A stretch of DNA of 64,000 nt from Bacteroidetes bacterium GWF2_38_335 (GTDB lineage Bacteria; Bacteroidota; Bacteroidia; Bacteroidales; GWF2-38-335): positions 282,553 to 346,552 of the forward strand of contig MEOH01000027.1 in the NCBI GenBank assembly GCA_001769535.1, read 5' to 3'. The notes beneath the pieces are model-generated. The model was given only the letters and a program-made list of their open reading frames with translations. It made no database searches and had not been told where the DNA came from. A program made the position numbers and the translations under genes. Position 1 is the stretch's first letter. Each line of letters starts with the position of its first letter. Shown piece after piece: positions 63,552-64,000 of this stretch.

Positions 63552-63728
63552 ATGGAAAAAACAGTAAAAACACTTTCGCAGATTGCTTCGGAATACGGAA
63601 TCCACATCAACACCCTTCGCCGGTGGATTAAACCCATAAAAAACGATCTAAAACTGAATAACCGGAAACTTTTGTTGCCTTGGCAGGTTGATAAAATCTA
63701 TTTCTTTTTAAACGAAAACAATAATTGA
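63552..63728 (+). CDS. Small helix-turn-helix protein, intact copy D of a dispersed element
   Basis: 58 residues with ATG and TGA intact, below the usual ORF length cut-off. It begins MEKTVKTLSQIASEYGIHIN, continues TLRRWIKPIKNDLKLNNRKL and ends LLPWQVDKIYFFLNENNN. The helix-turn-helix is at about 9-30; the end LLPWQVDKI is shared with copies A and C. It resembles the DNA-binding start of IS-type transposases and small regulators, but no catalytic partner is present. The only copy with ATG, intact frame and 5' flank, so the likely source form. Its end lies 2 bp from the stop of the converging T9SS protein gene. Confidence 0.6.
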   Translation: MEKTVKTLSQIASEYGIHINTLRRWIKPIKNDLKLNNRKLLLPWQVDKIYFFLNENNN

Positions 63729-63730
63729 TT

Positions 63731-64000
63731 TTATTCTATAATTATTTTACCTGAAGCAATTAACCTATTTCCTTCAGACAATCTGATCAAATATATTCCG
63801 TCAACTAAATTATCCCTGTTTAATTTGATGTCTTTTCCTGAAACAGCTTCTAATTTTCTAACTTGAGTTCCAACTGAATTATAAATAACGAGTGTTGCTC
63901 CTTCTGTGTTATCCTTCAATTTAATTACTGTCTCATTTGAGAAAGGGTTCGGGAAAATCTCAAGATTTCCCGGTTTTTCTAACTCCGTAAAACTACTTGT
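63731..64000 (-). CDS. T9SS type A sorting-domain protein, C-terminal part (runs off right edge)
   Basis: The minus strand is open from the window edge to a TAA at 63731 (89 residues). It reads GNLEIFPNPFSNETVIKL, then VIYNSVGTQVRKLE, GKDIKLNRDNLVDGIYLIRL and a final GKIIIE, a complete T9SS type A signal. The secreted domains lie outside the window, so the protein's function is unknown. The shorter ORF from 63919 is an artefact of a TTG inside the frame. Confidence 0.88.
   Translation of the reverse strand, partial: TSSFTELEKPGNLEIFPNPFSNETVIKLKDNTEGATLVIYNSVGTQVRKLEAVSGKDIKLNRDNLVDGIYLIRLSEGNRLIASGKIIIE

Overview
The window (roughly 37-38% GC by eye) comes from a Bacteroidota chromosome, probably an anaerobic Bacteroidia lineage. 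The evidence is many secreted proteins with type IX secretion system (T9SS) C-terminal sorting domains, a PorP/SprF protein, SprB and PKD repeat adhesins, GLPGLI and DUF1573 proteins, two-component regulator propellers, and promoters of the Bacteroidetes form (TTTG or TTG about 20 bp before TAnnTTTG, with little Shine-Dalgarno). An aldehyde:ferredoxin oxidoreductase points to anaerobic metabolism. No rRNA, complete tRNA or CRISPR array was found.

Layout. 1-797: start of a propeller sensor running off the left edge. 848-16953: T9SS cargo proteins (a 1.9k-residue surface protein, a PKD/SprB adhesin, two Omp28-like proteins with a thioredoxin-type CxxC) and a small barrel protein, with strong terminators and clear promoters. 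17045-26996: a ~2,980-residue type B adhesin with 13 units of ~89 residues plus 17 PKD-like units, 1 bp before a porP/sprF gene. 27144-33976: two divergent two-component systems, both with TPR sensors, around a repeat-rich spacer. 34043-40653: a Fic protein, two secreted proteins, and an aldehyde:ferredoxin oxidoreductase followed by a double-domain class II aldolase. 41040-46187: a tightly overlapping operon of M48 peptidase, barrel protein, lipoprotein and T9SS protein. 47523-49494: a DUF4143 ATPase behind 33-bp iterons. 49558-55387: an outer-membrane receptor/GLPGLI operon divergent from an OmpR-type two-component operon. 55439-56730: a hipA remnant and a higBA cassette bounded by inverted repeats. 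57001-61218: secreted proteins including two DUF1573 genes. 61497-63094: an AbiE abortive-infection operon. 63731-64000: tail of another T9SS protein.

Three features stand out. (1) Between the GLPGLI/receptor operon and the sensor/regulator operon, two divergent promoters have good -7 boxes but no -33 boxes; three AAGGTTAAT repeats in helical phase lie between them. This looks like an activator-controlled divergent system run by the adjacent OmpR-family regulator. (2) A small helix-turn-helix element occurs four times in the last 24 kb, always on the plus strand and next to gene ends; one copy is intact and three are decayed or altered. (3) The DUF4143 ATPase promoter carries 33-bp direct repeats that take the place of the -33 box. 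A second dispersed intergenic repeat (R2) occurs three times in the same 24 kb. The right third, with its toxin-antitoxin genes, remnants and dispersed repeats, looks like an accessory zone; the left half is mainly surface and secretion genes.
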